A stretch of DNA of 64,000 nt from Lunularia cruciata. Lineage: Eukaryota > Streptophyta > Marchantiopsida > Lunulariales > Lunulariaceae. The position numbers and the translations under genes are program-made. The notes beneath the pieces are model-generated. The model did not search any database and had not been told where the DNA came from. It worked only from the letters and a program-made list of their open reading frames with translations. How positions within the stretch are numbered: position 1 is the stretch's first letter; every line of letters begins with the position of its first letter. Where the stretch lies: positions 71,376,333 to 71,440,332 of the forward strand of contig OX419756.1 of assembly GCA_948567375.1 (NCBI GenBank), given 5' to 3'. Positions 11,161-22,471 of this stretch are shown here, in pieces.

Positions 11161-11639
11161 GGTGTAACTTTCTCAGTGGTTGTAGTTTATTTTTGTTCTA
11201 GTGTGGAAAAATCTGCACTGGGAAAATTAATTTATCCAAAATAAATAAATTATTAAATGAAAATTGAGTCTTTAGATTGATTTTTAGTATAGATTCATTT
11301 TCAGATGCTTTTTCTCATGGAAAATACTTTGTAATCATCCTTCATATTATCAAATCCAAAATGAATCTAGATACATATCATACTCAAAGACTAAATATAT
11401 ACTCTTCTATAACTACAAGTAATCCACAAAACATGATTTTACCTATTAAAAACAGAAGAAGACAAAGCACTCTAAAATATCATAAATATCCATCTCAGAG
11501 ATACTACATTCAACACTAAAAATTCTTCCACTACTATAGCTATTCCATTTTGTGATGACAATTGTAAGTTCTAAACTTGCACTTTACTTTTATTTTGTAG
11601 CACAAAAAGGAAGTCCAAGTTATTCTTCAAAATAGGCAT

Positions 11640-13654
11640 TAAAAGAGATGTAATAAAAAAATAATTCACTTGATGGTGATCCAAGATCCATAACTTGCCA
11701 CACAAAAGGTGAGTCCTTGGGTACTAGTTATGCCTTTGGATGATATTGAGCTCCTATAATTTGTGGGTCAGTTCTTGTAGTAGTAAGAATCCTTGGCCAA
11801 AATTATTGGTTCATCTTGACCTCTACCACCAGATTGTTTGCCATAAACATCCACATGAATGCATCTGCAAGTATTTTATTTTTTCCTATATATGTGATCA
11901 TCATGTTGAACCACTGTCTCCACTCTGCCCACCCAAATTATCAATGAGATAGATCTTTTTGTATCTTGAGGTAGACTAGAGGTTTGTGGTCTATCTCCAC
12001 TACAAATGCCTTCTTGCCTAGATAGTGCTTCCAATGCTTGGTTGCAAGGATAATGGATAACTCTTTTTGCTTGGTAGTGTGATAGTTGCAGTTTTTGGGT
12101 AATATCTTTTGAGAGAAATATGCAACTAGGTGCCATCAGTCATTCCATTCTTGTTGTAAGATTTTTCTTATTGCAATGCTTGATGCATCTATAACCAACT
12201 TGATTGGATATTTTAGGTCATATTGTTTCAAGATTAGTGTATGTAATAATGTGCCTTTCAATTCCTGAAAGGCCAATTCTTGTGTGGTTCTACATGTCCA
12301 CTTCTTTCCCTTGCCAAGTAGTGCTATTAGAGGTTGTGCAATCTTAGAGAAGTCCTTGAAAAATCAATGATAGAACTCTATCAATCCCAAGAAACTATTG
12401 AGTTCAATTTGATCTTCTAGAGCACCCATTTTTTAATGACCTTTATTTTATTTTTTGACACTCATATACCTTTTGCACTTACTATATGCCCCAAGTAGTC
12501 TACTTCAGACTTGCCAAACTTGCACATTGAGATTTTGGCATACAACTAATTTTGTCACAAAATTTGGACTTTTCATAGATGTTGATTGTGCTATGTTATT
12601 GTCCAATTATAAACTAGGATATCATCCAAAAAAATGATAACAAATTGATCCAAGTATGGACAGAATATGAATCATCAAACTCATGAATGTGGTTGGTGTG
12701 CTAATGAGGCCACAAAGCATCACCAAATACTCAAAGTGACCAAACCTTGTTCAAAAGGCAATTTTGAATATGTCTTCCTTTGTGATCTTGATTTGGCTAT
12801 AACCATTTTGTAGATCAAGTTTGGTGAAATGTTTTGTTCCATTGAGCTAATCAAATAGGCCATCTATGTAGGGTAATGGGTATTTATTCCTCACTATTTG
12901 TTGATTTAGGCCCTTGGTTGTGAATGCACATGTGTATTGTACCATCCTTCTTCTTCACAACAAGATAGTAACACCATATGGTGATACATTTGGTTGGATA
13001 AGCCCTTTTTGCAACATCTCCTCAATTTAAGCCTTACATTCCTCTAACTCATGAGGTGATAATTGATATGGGGCCATACAAGCAAATGTCTTCCTTAGGA
13101 AGTATCTTGATTTTATGATCTACTCTCCTTTTTGATGATAATCTTGAGGATAAAACATCTGGAATGACATCTTGAAATTCATGGACCATATCTTCCAAAT
13201 TCTCATGAATTTGTCCATCAAGTTGTGCACTTTGGACTTCTATTATTAGACCCATGATACATCTATCTGTCTTATCAATATTTGTTGTCCTTATGACACA
13301 AAGAGGCAATTCTTGCCTTCTTGATCATTCTTTAACCCCAATCATCTTCCATTGGCTAGTTCTCACTACTTTCTTTCTCCAATCAACCATGGGGTTGTAG
13401 TGCTCCATCCATGGCATGCTTAAGATCACGTTGTAATGAGCTAATCATATCACTCGCCATTCAATTTCTGCTTGATACTCTCTACATAGAATGCTACCTT
13501 TCTAGATAATGACTCAATCCTCTCTGTCATTAGATAACTCTACTTCTTCATTCTCATCCTTCTCTAAGTCCACCTCCAACCTTACTGCAACAATGAGACT
13601 AGAAATTCTTTGTTATTCCAAGGTCTATCAATACTCTTACTTGACTACCTTCTA
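11640..13654 (-). pseudogene. Family B Ty3/gypsy pol remnant (protease, RT, RNase H), left half
   Basis: Read on the minus strand, the order is: protease end (13,654 to about 13,440), a linker, then RT. The linker contains an RCIMGLI...EVQSAQL block that matches the element at 63,250-63,310. RT includes FLDDILVY near 12,620 and a YLGH segment near 12,520. RNase H follows (12,290-11,880, with VEIDHKPL near 11,985). Stops are frequent and integrase is missing, so the 3' part is truncated near 11,640. The missing gag half lies at 19,292-19,860. The element was split by insertion of chromovirus A. Confidence 0.75.
13506..13654. repeat. Left copy of a 149-bp duplication flanking chromovirus A
   Basis: This block directly abuts the left LTR. 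It equals 19,292-19,440, which directly abuts the right LTR, apart from two mismatches (AAGTCC/AATTCC and CTTACTG/CTTAATG). It lies in the gag/protease region of the older family B element. Confidence 0.95.
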
Positions 13655-14076
13655 TGTAAAAGACCGAAACCGAGGAGAGAAATAGGAGAATGGAAATTCA
13701 CATTGGGACACTTGAATGAGGGAAAACTCCGAATGCCTAGCATGAGCTTCGGCCTTGGTATTATAGGTAGCATACAAGACCCTTGAAGCTTCTCAAGAAG
13801 CTTCCTTGAGCCTCTTTCTTGGAGTGCAAGCCAAGTTAACTAGGAAGCTTCTCAAGAAGCTTCCTTCTAGAAGCCGCCTACTTGGCGTGCAAGCTAAGCT
13901 AGTTAGAAGCTTCTAGAAGCTTCCTTCTAGAAGCTACCTGCTTAGGGCACAAGTTAACTAGTTGGGAAGCTTCCCAAGAAGCTTCTTAGATGCTTCTAGA
14001 ATATTCTAGGCTATTTTGTCTTATTCTCTACTTTGTAAGCCCGACTAACTTCGTCACTAAACTCCATATTGTTACA
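13655..14076 (-). repeat. Chromovirus A copy 1, 3' LTR
   Basis: TG...CA ends and 422 bp. It differs from the 5' LTR by about five substitutions and one single-base deletion that falls in the TATA box (TATAATA instead of TATAAATA). It contains the same heat-shock-element cluster, including GAAGCTTCTAGAAGCTTC at 13,906-13,923. Confidence 0.9.
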
Positions 14077-14088
14077 TATTCCCCCGTC
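14077..14088 (-). other. Polypurine tract of chromovirus A copy 1
   Basis: On the minus strand GACGGGGGAATA lies immediately before the 3' LTR. This is the usual plus-strand primer site. The equivalent tract of copy 2 is at 39,038-39,049. Confidence 0.8.
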
Positions 14089-14129
14089 GCTAGTTGGTGA
14101 CGTCCTCGTCGCTAGTGAAGCTTTGAATT

Positions 14130-15396
14130 CCTTGATGGCTATCTGTGAATTTTAGAGGTGAGAAAGAGGTTCCCATGTGGCATCATGAAGGGGATACCCT
14201 TTCCAAAGGACCTTGTACTCCATATGTTGGCGACGGCCTCGTTGAATATGGCGACGCGCAAGGATACGATCAACTTTGTACTCCTCATGATCATTGATAG
14301 AGACATGAAGAGGGGGAGGTTGGACTCGAGAGGAAAAGGAAGAAGGGTTAGGAACAAAGGGTTTCAACTTGGAAACATGAAAGTCAGGATGGATACGCAG
14401 GTGACAAGGTAAGGCAAGTCAATAAGCAACAGGAGAGATGATGTGGGTGATATCAAAGGGTCCTATCCAATTAAGAGCAAGTTTACGAACTTGGGTATCA
14501 AGTGGGAGAGGGAGGTTACTAGAGGATAGCATGACTTTATCACCAACTTCAAAGGTGAGATCACGACGATGATGGTCCGCATATTGTTTTTGGCGATTCT
14601 GAGCAACAAGGAGGTGAGTTTTGGCTTGTTGGAGAGATTGGGATATAGTGGTCAAGAATGTAGAAGTATGAGGAACATGAGAGGGAGGGGGAGCAAGAAG
14701 AGAATCTAGAACAAGCGGATCTTGGCCAAAATTGAGAAAGAAGGGAGAAAATCCAGTGCTTGCCTGTTTAGAATTGTTGTAGGAAAATTCTGTAGCTGCA
14801 AGACATTCATCCCAGTTGGTATGGTGGACATTGACAAAGGCTTGCAACATATCCTCCAATGTACAATTAGCGTGTTCGGTTTGTCCATCAGTTTGAGGAT
14901 GATAGGCCGTGGACAAAGCAAGCTTGGTGCTGAGTATCTGGAAGAGTGCTTGCCAAAACTTCCTGATAAATCAAGGATCACGGTCGGAGATGAGTACACA
15001 TGGCATCCTATGATGCTTGAAGACATTGTCAAAGTAGATTTGTGCTAAGGTTGGAGCATCCACGGTATCACAGGTTGGTGCCAAGTGGATTTGCTTACTA
15101 AGCTTATCCACAAACACCACAATTGCGGTGTGTCCTTGTTTTGTCTTTGGCAAGGATGTGATGAGATCCAAGCTCACATGCTCCCAACGAGCGGATGGAA
15201 TGGCGAGTGGTTGAAGGAGTCCACTCGGCTTTTGGTTGTTGGCCTTGTTCTGTTGGCAACTCTCACATGATCGGACAAAGTCTTGAACATCTCGTGTCAT
15301 GTTGGGCCACCACCATTGGCGTTGGAGGGTGCCCAAGGTCTTGTCCACTCCCATGTGACCAGATATTGGTAAATCATGGGCTTCTTGAAGGCGCAT
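14130..15396 (-). pseudogene. Integrase and chromodomain of chromovirus A copy 1
   Basis: Integrase starts with the zinc-binding part (GHMG... and CESCQ, 15,396-15,250). The DDE core follows: Asp in SLDLITSLP, Asp in ISDRDP near 14,975, and Glu after the [11 protein letters not shown] block near 14,880. A basic region leads to a chromodomain (14,290-14,160: EEYKVDRILARR, YKVLWKGYP, TWEPLSHL), as in chromoviruses, where it directs integration to histone-marked chromatin. A frame break near 14,975 separates the zinc and core segments from the last catalytic part. A further break lies between 14,419 and 14,367. Inferred role: cDNA integration in the nucleus, now defective. Confidence 0.88.
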
Positions 15397-15399
15397 AAG

Positions 15400-17674
15400 T
15401 CAAAGATCACCTTTGGCTGGAACATAGATCTGGTCTTCATGGAATAAAAGGCCTTCCTTGAAGGAGAAGGTGTTGTACTCCTTGTCGCGTGCTATCAGAC
15501 GACCGTGTACCATTTGGAAGAAAGGATCTTGTTGTAGAGCTGATTGAAACTCATTATGGACCTTAGGGTCAATGGACACCGTTGTAATTGCCACCGTGAT
15601 GAGAGGAAGATCCTTCAAAATAGGTCGTTGTGATAGAGCATTAGGGATGACATGGAACCAACCTGGTTTGTACTCAAGTTTGATGTCAAACAATTGGAGT
15701 TGCTCTTCTTATCGATGATGCCGACTCTTCATGTGCTCCAAGTGTAAGGTCTGCAACAATGGTTTGTGATCAGTTTGCATGATCACTTGTTTCTCCAAGA
15801 GATAATGCCTCCATACTTTGGTGGCATATACCATTGCAAGTTGTTCCCGATCTCAAGCGGAGTAATTTTTTTCAGCTGTATTTTGTTGGCAAGACACAAA
15901 GGCAATAGGATGTAGTCCATTTGGAAATTCTTGTTGCAACACAGCTCCAATCGCAAAGTTAGAAGCATCAAAATCAACCACACAAGGTTGTTGAGGATCA
16001 TATGGTTGAAGAATGGGTCTTGAAGACACCATATGCTTTAACTTCTGGAATGCTTCTTCATGCTTGGTGGTCCACTTGAAGCTTGAGTTCTTTCCCAAGA
16101 GGTCAATCAATGGTGCAGCCACGTGAACATAATAGTGGATGAACCGTCGGTAAAAACTGGCCAATCCATTGAATGCTTGTACTTCTGTAGCATCCTTTGG
16201 GGTAGGCCAATAAAAAATGGCCTTGATCTTCTCTTCTTCCATCTTGATCCCCTCTGATGAGATCTTATGACCCAAGAAGGTAAACTCCTTCTGCCAAAAA
16301 GCACACTTTGACTTCTTGCAGTAGAAATTCCACTATCGTAGTCGTTTTAGGACCCTTGCACATGATTCACATGTTCTGCCTCTATCCTGCTATAGATTAG
16401 AATATCATCTAAGAACACCACCACGGACCAATCCAATAGTCCCTCCAACACTTGATGCATCTGATCCATGAAGACTGTTGGAGCATTAGTGAGTGCAAAA
16501 GGTAGAACTCTCCACTTGAAATGTCCATACCTTGTGCGAAAGGCAATCTTTTGCACATCCTCTCCTTCAATAGGAATTTGCCAATAGCCGCTATGAAGAT
16601 CCAACTTGGAAAAGTAGCGTGCTCTACTTAGTTGATCAAGCAGGTCATCGATCCGAGGCAAGGGATATGCATTCTTCACGGTTTGCTTATTGAGTCCACG
16701 GTAATCAATACAAAAATGAAGTCCTCCATCCTTCTTTGGAACAAATAGTACCGGTGCTCCCCAAGGAGAGGTACTATGTCGTATGAAATCCTTCTCCAAC
16801 AACTCTGTAAGTGTTGTTCGCAACTCCTCCAACTCCTTTGGTGAGAGCCAATAGATTGGTCTACTCACTGGAGTACTCCCTAGCAATAACTCGATCTTGA
16901 AGGGCATACCTTGATTGGAGGGTAATCCCTTTGGCAGATCATCCGGAAACACATCTGCAAACTCCTGAACTATCCGATCAACCATTGCTTGATGAGGCTC
17001 TTGGCCCTCCTCAGATTGTTCTTGTGCAATCAGCTTGACCCACACCGCAAATACAGACTTATCTTCCTCCAAAGCTTGCTCTATGGCCGCTTCATTAACA
17101 AACTTCCCTTCCAGGGACTCATCTCTCTTCCAAGCTTGTTCTATGGTTGCCTTCTTGGCAAACTCCCCATCTTGGGACTCATCTCCCTTCCAGATTCGCT
17201 CTATGGCTACCTTCTCGACAACTTCCCATCTTGGGACTGACTATTCTTAGGCGTCTTACTCAGAGGTGCCAGACAACCTAATCAGAAATTTCTAACTTGG
17301 TATTGTACTTGAATTTGTTGTTGGGTCCAATCAAATTGAACCTTATGACGTTCAAGCCAAGGTAGACCCAGAATGATATCATAGTGTAGAGGTGCCACTA
17401 CAAACCTCATACACTCCAAATACTCCTTCCCAATCTTGAAGGTAACAGGATGTGAGGTGCGGAATGCAGAACCCTTTCTACCATCCGCCATCATCAAACT
17501 ACTTCCAAACACTAGCTTGATAGGAATACCCAATTCCTTTGCTACTTGCATAGACATGCAATTTTCTGAACTTCTAGAATCAACCAAAATCCTACAACCC
17601 CGATTAGATATCGTACCTTGCAAGTGAAGCAAACTTGCATAGGTCAAGCCTTCAATCCCATTGGAACTAATCAA
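15400..17674 (-). pseudogene. Protease, reverse transcriptase and RNase H of chromovirus A copy 1
   Basis: The protease region (17,674-17,282) has VDSRSSEN where retroviral-type proteases need D-S/T-G, then a GLPWL block. RT (17,072-16,347) shows [12 protein letters not shown], the LPFALTNAP block and the catalytic FLDDILIYS. RNase H (16,275-15,770) shows VVDFDASN and IAFVSCQQN, and an MQTDHKPLLQTL-type block. A linker (15,693-15,400) leads to integrase. Breaks fall near 17,280, 16,345 and 15,850. The protease Gly-to-Arg change is shared with copy 2. Confidence 0.88.
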
Positions 17675-17690
17675 GCTCCCAATAGGCGGC

Positions 17691-18597
17691 TCAAAATCTC
17701 CTACTAGGATTCTTTGTTTCCCTAAACATTCTGTTCCACAAACTCCATCTGGGCAACTTGTTGAGGTTGCCCATTCCTAAGTGGACATTCAGCAATGCGA
17801 TGTCCAACTTGGTGACAATAAAAGCAACCTCCATTTTGTCGTAATCTTTCTTTATCTGCTGTGCCAAGTGGTTAGCGGATAGCATCAATCTCCATTGGTA
17901 TTGGTTCTTCCACTCGTGGTACTGGTAGGCTTTGTGTAGGTCGAGGTCAAGACCACGTTATCGCAACCAAGGAATCAAAATGCTCAGCCAATTGCATGGC
18001 TTTTTCTATGTTTTGTGGCTCCCGCATGGTCACCTCCAATTTGGTTTGTGACTTCAATCCTTGCACAAATCGATCCAGAACTTCACCTTCTTGGATATCT
18101 GGAATTCGCATGATGATGTTTTGAAATTGTGTGATGTAGCTTCTCACTAAGCCAATCTGCCTCAACTCCGCCAATTTATCTCGTGCGGCTCGGGTGGCAT
18201 TTATATTTTGAAATCGACCAAGTATTGCATCCTTGAATTCTGCCCATGTCAAAATCGGTGTAACAATTTGTCGTTCAGCTCTTTCTACTCGGAATTGCCA
18301 CCAAAGTTTTGCTATGCCATCCAATTGGCTAGAAGCCAAGAGAATTTGTTTCCGCTTGTCTTGAAGATTGGTGGCTTCAAAGTAACGTTTGCAGTCAAAC
18401 ACAAAATTCTCCACTGTGCTTGGAAGATTCTTGCTTTCAAACACCTTGGGTTTTGGAAATCAAATACGATCTTCTCCATCTCGAACTGGCGCTCTGTCTA
18501 TCTGTTCTCATCATTGCTGGTCTCGTTCATCCAACAATCTATTAAGATGCTCAATTTGTTGTTGCATTGCAAGGATAACATCCGGTATTGCCGCCAT
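17691..18597 (-). pseudogene. Gag of chromovirus A copy 1
   Basis: The likely start is the Met at 18,597 (MAAIPDVILAMQQQ). Adjacent in-frame stops follow after about 23 codons, around 18,520, where copy 2 has Gln-Arg. The retrotransposon gag domain spans 18,444-17,947 (FESKNLPSTVENF, LWWQFRVERAE, ILGRFQN). A CCHC knuckle (CFYCHQVGHRIAEC) lies near 17,830-17,790. Gag would form the virus-like particle and package RNA. This copy cannot make it unless the stops are read through. Confidence 0.85.
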
Positions 18598-18855
18598 TGC
18601 TACTACTCTATTCTACTACACTCAATTTATCTAGTTGATTAAAACATAGATACAACAAGTCCACCGTTCTCCATAAGTTACAACTGGAAGTATCAAGGGT
18701 TCCTCTGACACGGTGATCATGTGTAGAAAATTCTGCCCAAAGCGCAAGGTGATGAATTGTGTGAAACGATGCTTTGGTAATATCTGGACATGAAAGTCCC
18801 AATGGTTTGGTGGAAGTGGATTTGGTGGTCCATAAATTCCATCCATCCCATTCAT

Positions 18856-18867
18856 GCTCTGATACCA
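18856..18867 (-). other. Primer binding site of chromovirus A copy 1
   Basis: On the minus strand TGGTATCAGAGC follows the 5' LTR after one base, complementary to the 3' end of initiator tRNA-Met. In copy 2 the equivalent site (43,809-43,820) reads TGGTATCATAGT and is degenerate. Confidence 0.9.
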
Positions 18868-18972
18868 ATGTAAAAGACTGAAACCGAGGAGAGAAATAGG
18901 AGAATGGAAATTCACATTGGGACACTTGAATGAGGGAAAACTCCAAATGCCTAGCATGAGCTTCGGCCTTGG

Positions 18973-18980
18973 TATTTATA
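18973..18980 (-). promoter_or_regulatory. TATA box of the chromovirus A 5' LTR
   Basis: On the minus strand CTATAAATACC. It lies about 140 bp downstream of the four-unit heat-shock element and about 105 bp before the end of the LTR, the expected place for a U3 promoter. The other LTR of the same copy has lost one T here. Confidence 0.75.
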
Positions 18981-19120
18981 GGTAGCATACAAGACCCTTG
19001 AAGCTTCTCAAGAAGCTTCCTTGAGCCGCTTTCTTGGAGTGCAAGCCAAGTTAACTAGGAAGCTTCTCAAGAAGCTTCCTTCTAGAAGCCGCCTACTTGG
19101 CGTGCAAGCTAAGCTAGTTA

Positions 19121-19138
19121 GAAGCTTCTAGAAGCTTC
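19121..19138 (-). promoter_or_regulatory. Heat-shock element, four perfect alternating units
   Basis: GAAGCTTCTAGAAGCTTC contains GAA-nn-TTC-nn-GAA-nn-TTC, the consensus for trimeric heat-shock factor binding. A further TTC-nn-GAA pair follows at 19,140-19,147, and similar GAAGCTTC pairs lie at 19,000-19,019 and near 19,060-19,080. It sits upstream of the TATA box in the transcribing orientation. Confidence 0.7.
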
Positions 19139-19208
19139 CTTCTAGAAGCTACCTGCTTAGGGCACAAGTTAACTAGTTGGGAAGCTTCCCAAGAAGCTTC
19201 TTAGATAC

Positions 19209-19221
19209 TTCTAGAATATTC
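19209..19221 (-). promoter_or_regulatory. Heat-shock element, three perfect units
   Basis: TTCTAGAATATTC is TTC-nn-GAA-nn-TTC, the canonical three-unit heat-shock element. The equivalent in copy 2 retains only GAATATTC. Confidence 0.7.
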
Positions 19222-19291
19222 TAGGCTATTTTGTCTTATTCTCTACTTTGTAAGCCCGACTAAATTCGTCACTAAACTCCATATTGTTACA

Positions 19292-19440
19292 ATAATGACT
19301 CAATCCTCTCTGTCATTAGATAACTCTACTTCTTCATTCTCATCCTTCTCTAATTCCACCTCCAACCTTAATGCAACAATGAGACTAGAAATTCTTTGTT
19401 ATTCCAAGGTCTATCAATACTCTTACTTGACTACCTTCTA
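19292..19440. repeat. Right copy of the 149-bp duplication flanking chromovirus A
   Basis: Matches 13,506-13,654 at 147 of 149 positions and starts exactly at the LTR end. Together the two copies behave like a very long target-site duplication. Confidence 0.95.
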
Positions 19441-19860
19441 GGACTCCATGTATGACAATATGTTGTGTGTTTGTCTTCCTCAACCTTTGCACACTTGTCT
19501 TCTTCTTCCTCCCACTTTTACTCTTCTTTATCAAGCCAATAAGGCTATGAGTTACATTTACTAGTGATTTTCATTTTTTGATATGATTTTAGCATCTTCC
19601 TCTTCAATTCATCTCTCCATGTTGTGCAAAGGCCACCTGTATGGAGGCCAAGATTCTTTAGGAAAACAACCATGACATTGATGGCTATGTGCCCAACTTG
19701 GCTACAATTGTAACAACGTCATTGTTCTACTTGAGCCTCTTCTCCTTGTAGGACTCCATCTCTCTTTTCTTCAACCTGTCCCTGTTCTCCTTGGAGTGGT
19801 CGTGCTCCTTGATCTCATAATTGAGGTGCTGCTATTAGCACCACAAATTTTCTTAGAAAT
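19441..19860 (-). pseudogene. Family B gypsy gag end (CCHC knuckle), right half of the split element
   Basis: On the minus strand the region near 19,720-19,690 reads as a CCHC knuckle (CYNC..VGHIAIN), comparable to CYNCGRIGHISINC in the element at 62,590. Acidic and basic linker sequence leads into the 149-bp block and, beyond the insertion, the protease. The gag part upstream of about 19,860 is missing, since copia sequence begins there. Confidence 0.65.
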
Positions 19861-19899
19861 ATCAGTGGTACCACAACATTGCAAGGAAGAACTCCTGAA

Positions 19900-22040
19900 G
19901 TATGCAGGAGTTGTAAGACACCTAATATTTCAGCTTTGAAAGTTTTTGGATGTCATGCCAATTCATATTCCCAAGGAGAAAAGGAGGAAGTTCACAAAGA
20001 AGGTTGAGAAATGGTTGTTGTAGGATATGAAGAGGTATTGAAAGAATATACAATCCTATATTTTGTACAATCTTAAGTCTGGATAGATCATCAAAAGTAG
20101 AGATGTACTCTATGATGAATTTAGGACTTGGAGTGAGAATAGTGATGAGCTGTAGAAACCAGCTGATCAATTTGATCAATCTGATCAATCTATCTTCCCA
20201 AGCTGCAGAGTCAATTCTTCAGATCAATCATCAAAAGAGCAATCTCTACTTGAAGTTGATGGTTCAACAAAGGAGAGTCTGAAGATGTACAAAAGAAGGC
20301 CTAAATAGATGGTGGCTTTTGATTTTGATACTACATAAAAAGACTCTCAAAGCAGACTGCAGATGCAAATCTTTGAGTGAGATTCCAAAGATGTCAAGAG
20401 ATGACATGAAACTTCTAGGCACAAAGCCAAGAAGATCACAAAGGGATAGAAAACCTATTGACAAACTTGGCTTTCTATTAGAAGAGATGTTAGATGAATC
20501 TTACATCTATAATGAAGATTGTGATCCAAACACTTTACAAAAAGCTATGCTCAAACCAAATTTGAGTCAGTGGGAGTTGGCTATAGCAAAAGAAAAGAAG
20601 TCTCTTCAGACTAATGGTACGGGTACTAGCTGAACTACCACCAGGTAGGAAAGCAATTGGCTATTAATGGGTTTCCAAGGTCAAAATTGGAGTTGAGAAT
20701 GAGATCCTGAAGTACAAGGCAAGACTTGTTGCAAAGGGCTTCAATCAAAATTTTGCACCTATTTCTAAGCATGGATCTATTTGCATGCTTTTAGCTCTTG
20801 CAACAGAGAAATTGGGAAGTGGAGAAGTTAGATGTGAATTAACCTTTCTTAATGGAGATTTGAGAGAGTCTATCTACATGGATGTTCTAGATGGATATAC
20901 TGAAGGCAAAGGAAAAGTATGCTTGCTTAAGAAGGCTTTATATGGTCTTAAGCAAGCTCCTAGAGCCTAGTATGAGAAACTAGACTCATACTTGAGAGAG
21001 CATGATTTCAAACTAGCAGATTCTGATATGAGTGTGTATAATAGAGATGATGTATACATAATTGTATATGTAGATGATCTATTACTATGGGGGAATAGTG
21101 GATCTATCAACAAAGTGATAAAATATTTTGTGCTCTATTTTTGAGATGACTACCCTTGGTCTTGTAAACTCATGTTGGGAATCAAAGTGATCAAAGACAA
21201 AGAAGCAGGATGATCCAAATCAGTCAACCACAGCATGTGAGATCCATACTAGCTCAGTATAAGATGACAAAGGTGAATCATGTCTATACACCTCTTGATC
21301 TAGGGTGGAAGTACATCATAAACATAAATGGAGAGGTGAATCATTGTGACAAAATGTTGTATCAGAGTGCTCTTGGGTCTCTAATGTTTATCATTGTCTA
21401 TACAAGACCAGATATATGCTATGCAATGGGAGCCCTAGCTAGATATACTAGCAACCCTGCACAAGCACATTGAGTACATTGGAAATATATAAAAAGGGTA
21501 TTCGGGTACTTAAGATGCATTTTTGGAGAACAAAAAGCAAGGGAACATACTTGAACCTACTCTTGAAGCATATATAGATACTAGTTAGGGAGATGACACA
21601 TATAACAATAGATCAACTAGTGGATATGTAATCATGCTTAATGGTGGAGCAATCAGCTGGTGTAGTAAACACCAAACATCTGGTGCACTGTCTACTACTG
21701 AAGCAGAATTTATGGTTGCCTCAAATGCTACTCAAGAAGTCATCTGGAACAGAAGACTTCTTAAGGATCTGTGTTTTGAGCAGGAAAATCCTACTATATG
21801 TATTGTGACAATACATGAAGTATAGCACTCAGCAAAAAACCTATACATCACCCAAGGACTAAGCACATTGAGATTGGAAGAAGATTGTAGAGGAGAAAGA
21901 AAAGGAGAATGTTGTGAAGTTAGTTTACTGTCCTACACAAGAGATGACAACATATGTGTTTACAAAAGCACTACCTAGGATAAAATACATAAAATGTGTA
22001 GTAGAAATGGGAAATGTTCTAAAATTTAATTAAGTGGGAG
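19900..22040 (+). pseudogene. Ty1/copia pol remnant (integrase end, RT, RNase H)
   Basis: In the plus orientation, the end of integrase (FKVFGCHA near 19,930, VGYEEV near 20,020) is followed by the linker and RT N-terminus (20,400-20,640) and the RT core. The RT core has FLNGDLRESIYM at 20,845, KKALYGLKQAPRA at 20,930 and YVDDLL at 21,068. RNase H follows (STTEAEFMVASNATQE near 21,690) and the reading ends near 22,030. This is the Ty1/copia order. Gag, protease and most of integrase are absent, and stops and frameshifts are frequent. A GTGGGAG tract and a possible 3' LTR follow. Confidence 0.85.
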
Positions 22041-22430
22041 TGTTAATTTCAATTAATCTCTAGTTTAGTGAGATCTCTAGTTTTTATGGTTATGTTAAAT
22101 TTCTCTAGAGCTCTGCCATCTACTTAGGGTAAAAGGTGATGTAACCATAATTAGTGTTATGCAAAATAATCTCCTAAGGTTTTGTTTGGTGTATACATGA
22201 GTGTTTTCTGATCTTGTTATAGTTAGTTCTTCTAAAAAGATGATTCCCAATACCAAAACCTTATATTTCATGAAGTCCTTGGCTACTTAACATCATCTCA
22301 TATATGTTCTACGTTACTTCAATGTTGTATGTTATTAATGTTACATGAGTGAAATTCGGTGTGTTATCTTTAAACTATGGTACCGGAGAGATGTCTAATA
22401 TTGATGTGTGTTAGTGATGTCTGGTACATC
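22041..22430 (+). mobile_element. Probable 3' LTR of the copia remnant
   Basis: A purine-rich AAGTGGGAG tract directly precedes TGTTAATTTC, a normal start for a copia 3' LTR. The right end cannot be placed because the 5' LTR is not present for comparison, so the given end is a guess. Confidence 0.4.
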
Positions 22431-22471
22431 ATAGGTTAAAAATGATAGATAAACCTTCTACTTCAAGGAGG

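Larger units (their letters stand above)
13655..19291 (-). mobile_element. Chromovirus A, copy 1: Ty3/gypsy LTR retrotransposon with chromodomain
   Basis: A complete 5.6-kb minus-strand element. It has LTRs of 422 and 423 bp (13,655-14,076 and 18,869-19,291) beginning TGTAAAAGAC and ending TTGTTACA, with about six differences between them. A tRNA-iMet primer-binding site follows the 5' LTR, and a polypurine tract precedes the 3' LTR. The order gag, CCHC knuckle, protease, RT, RNase H, integrase, chromodomain is the Ty3/gypsy order. Several stops and frame breaks make it non-autonomous despite the young LTRs. It is inserted in a family B element and flanked by a 149-bp direct repeat where a 5-bp duplication would be expected. 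A second, older copy lies at 38,615-44,233. Confidence 0.92.
18869..19291 (-). repeat. Chromovirus A copy 1, 5' LTR (promoter LTR)
   Basis: 423 bp, TGTAAAAGAC...TTGTTACA in plus orientation. Because the element reads leftwards, this LTR drives transcription. U3 holds a cluster of GAAGCTTC heat-shock-type half sites, and an intact TATAAATA lies downstream of them. Confidence 0.9.

Noticed and set aside
14722-15048. 108-codon plus-strand frame opposite integrase
   Set aside because: It is the antisense shadow of the minus-strand integrase frame and has no motif of its own.
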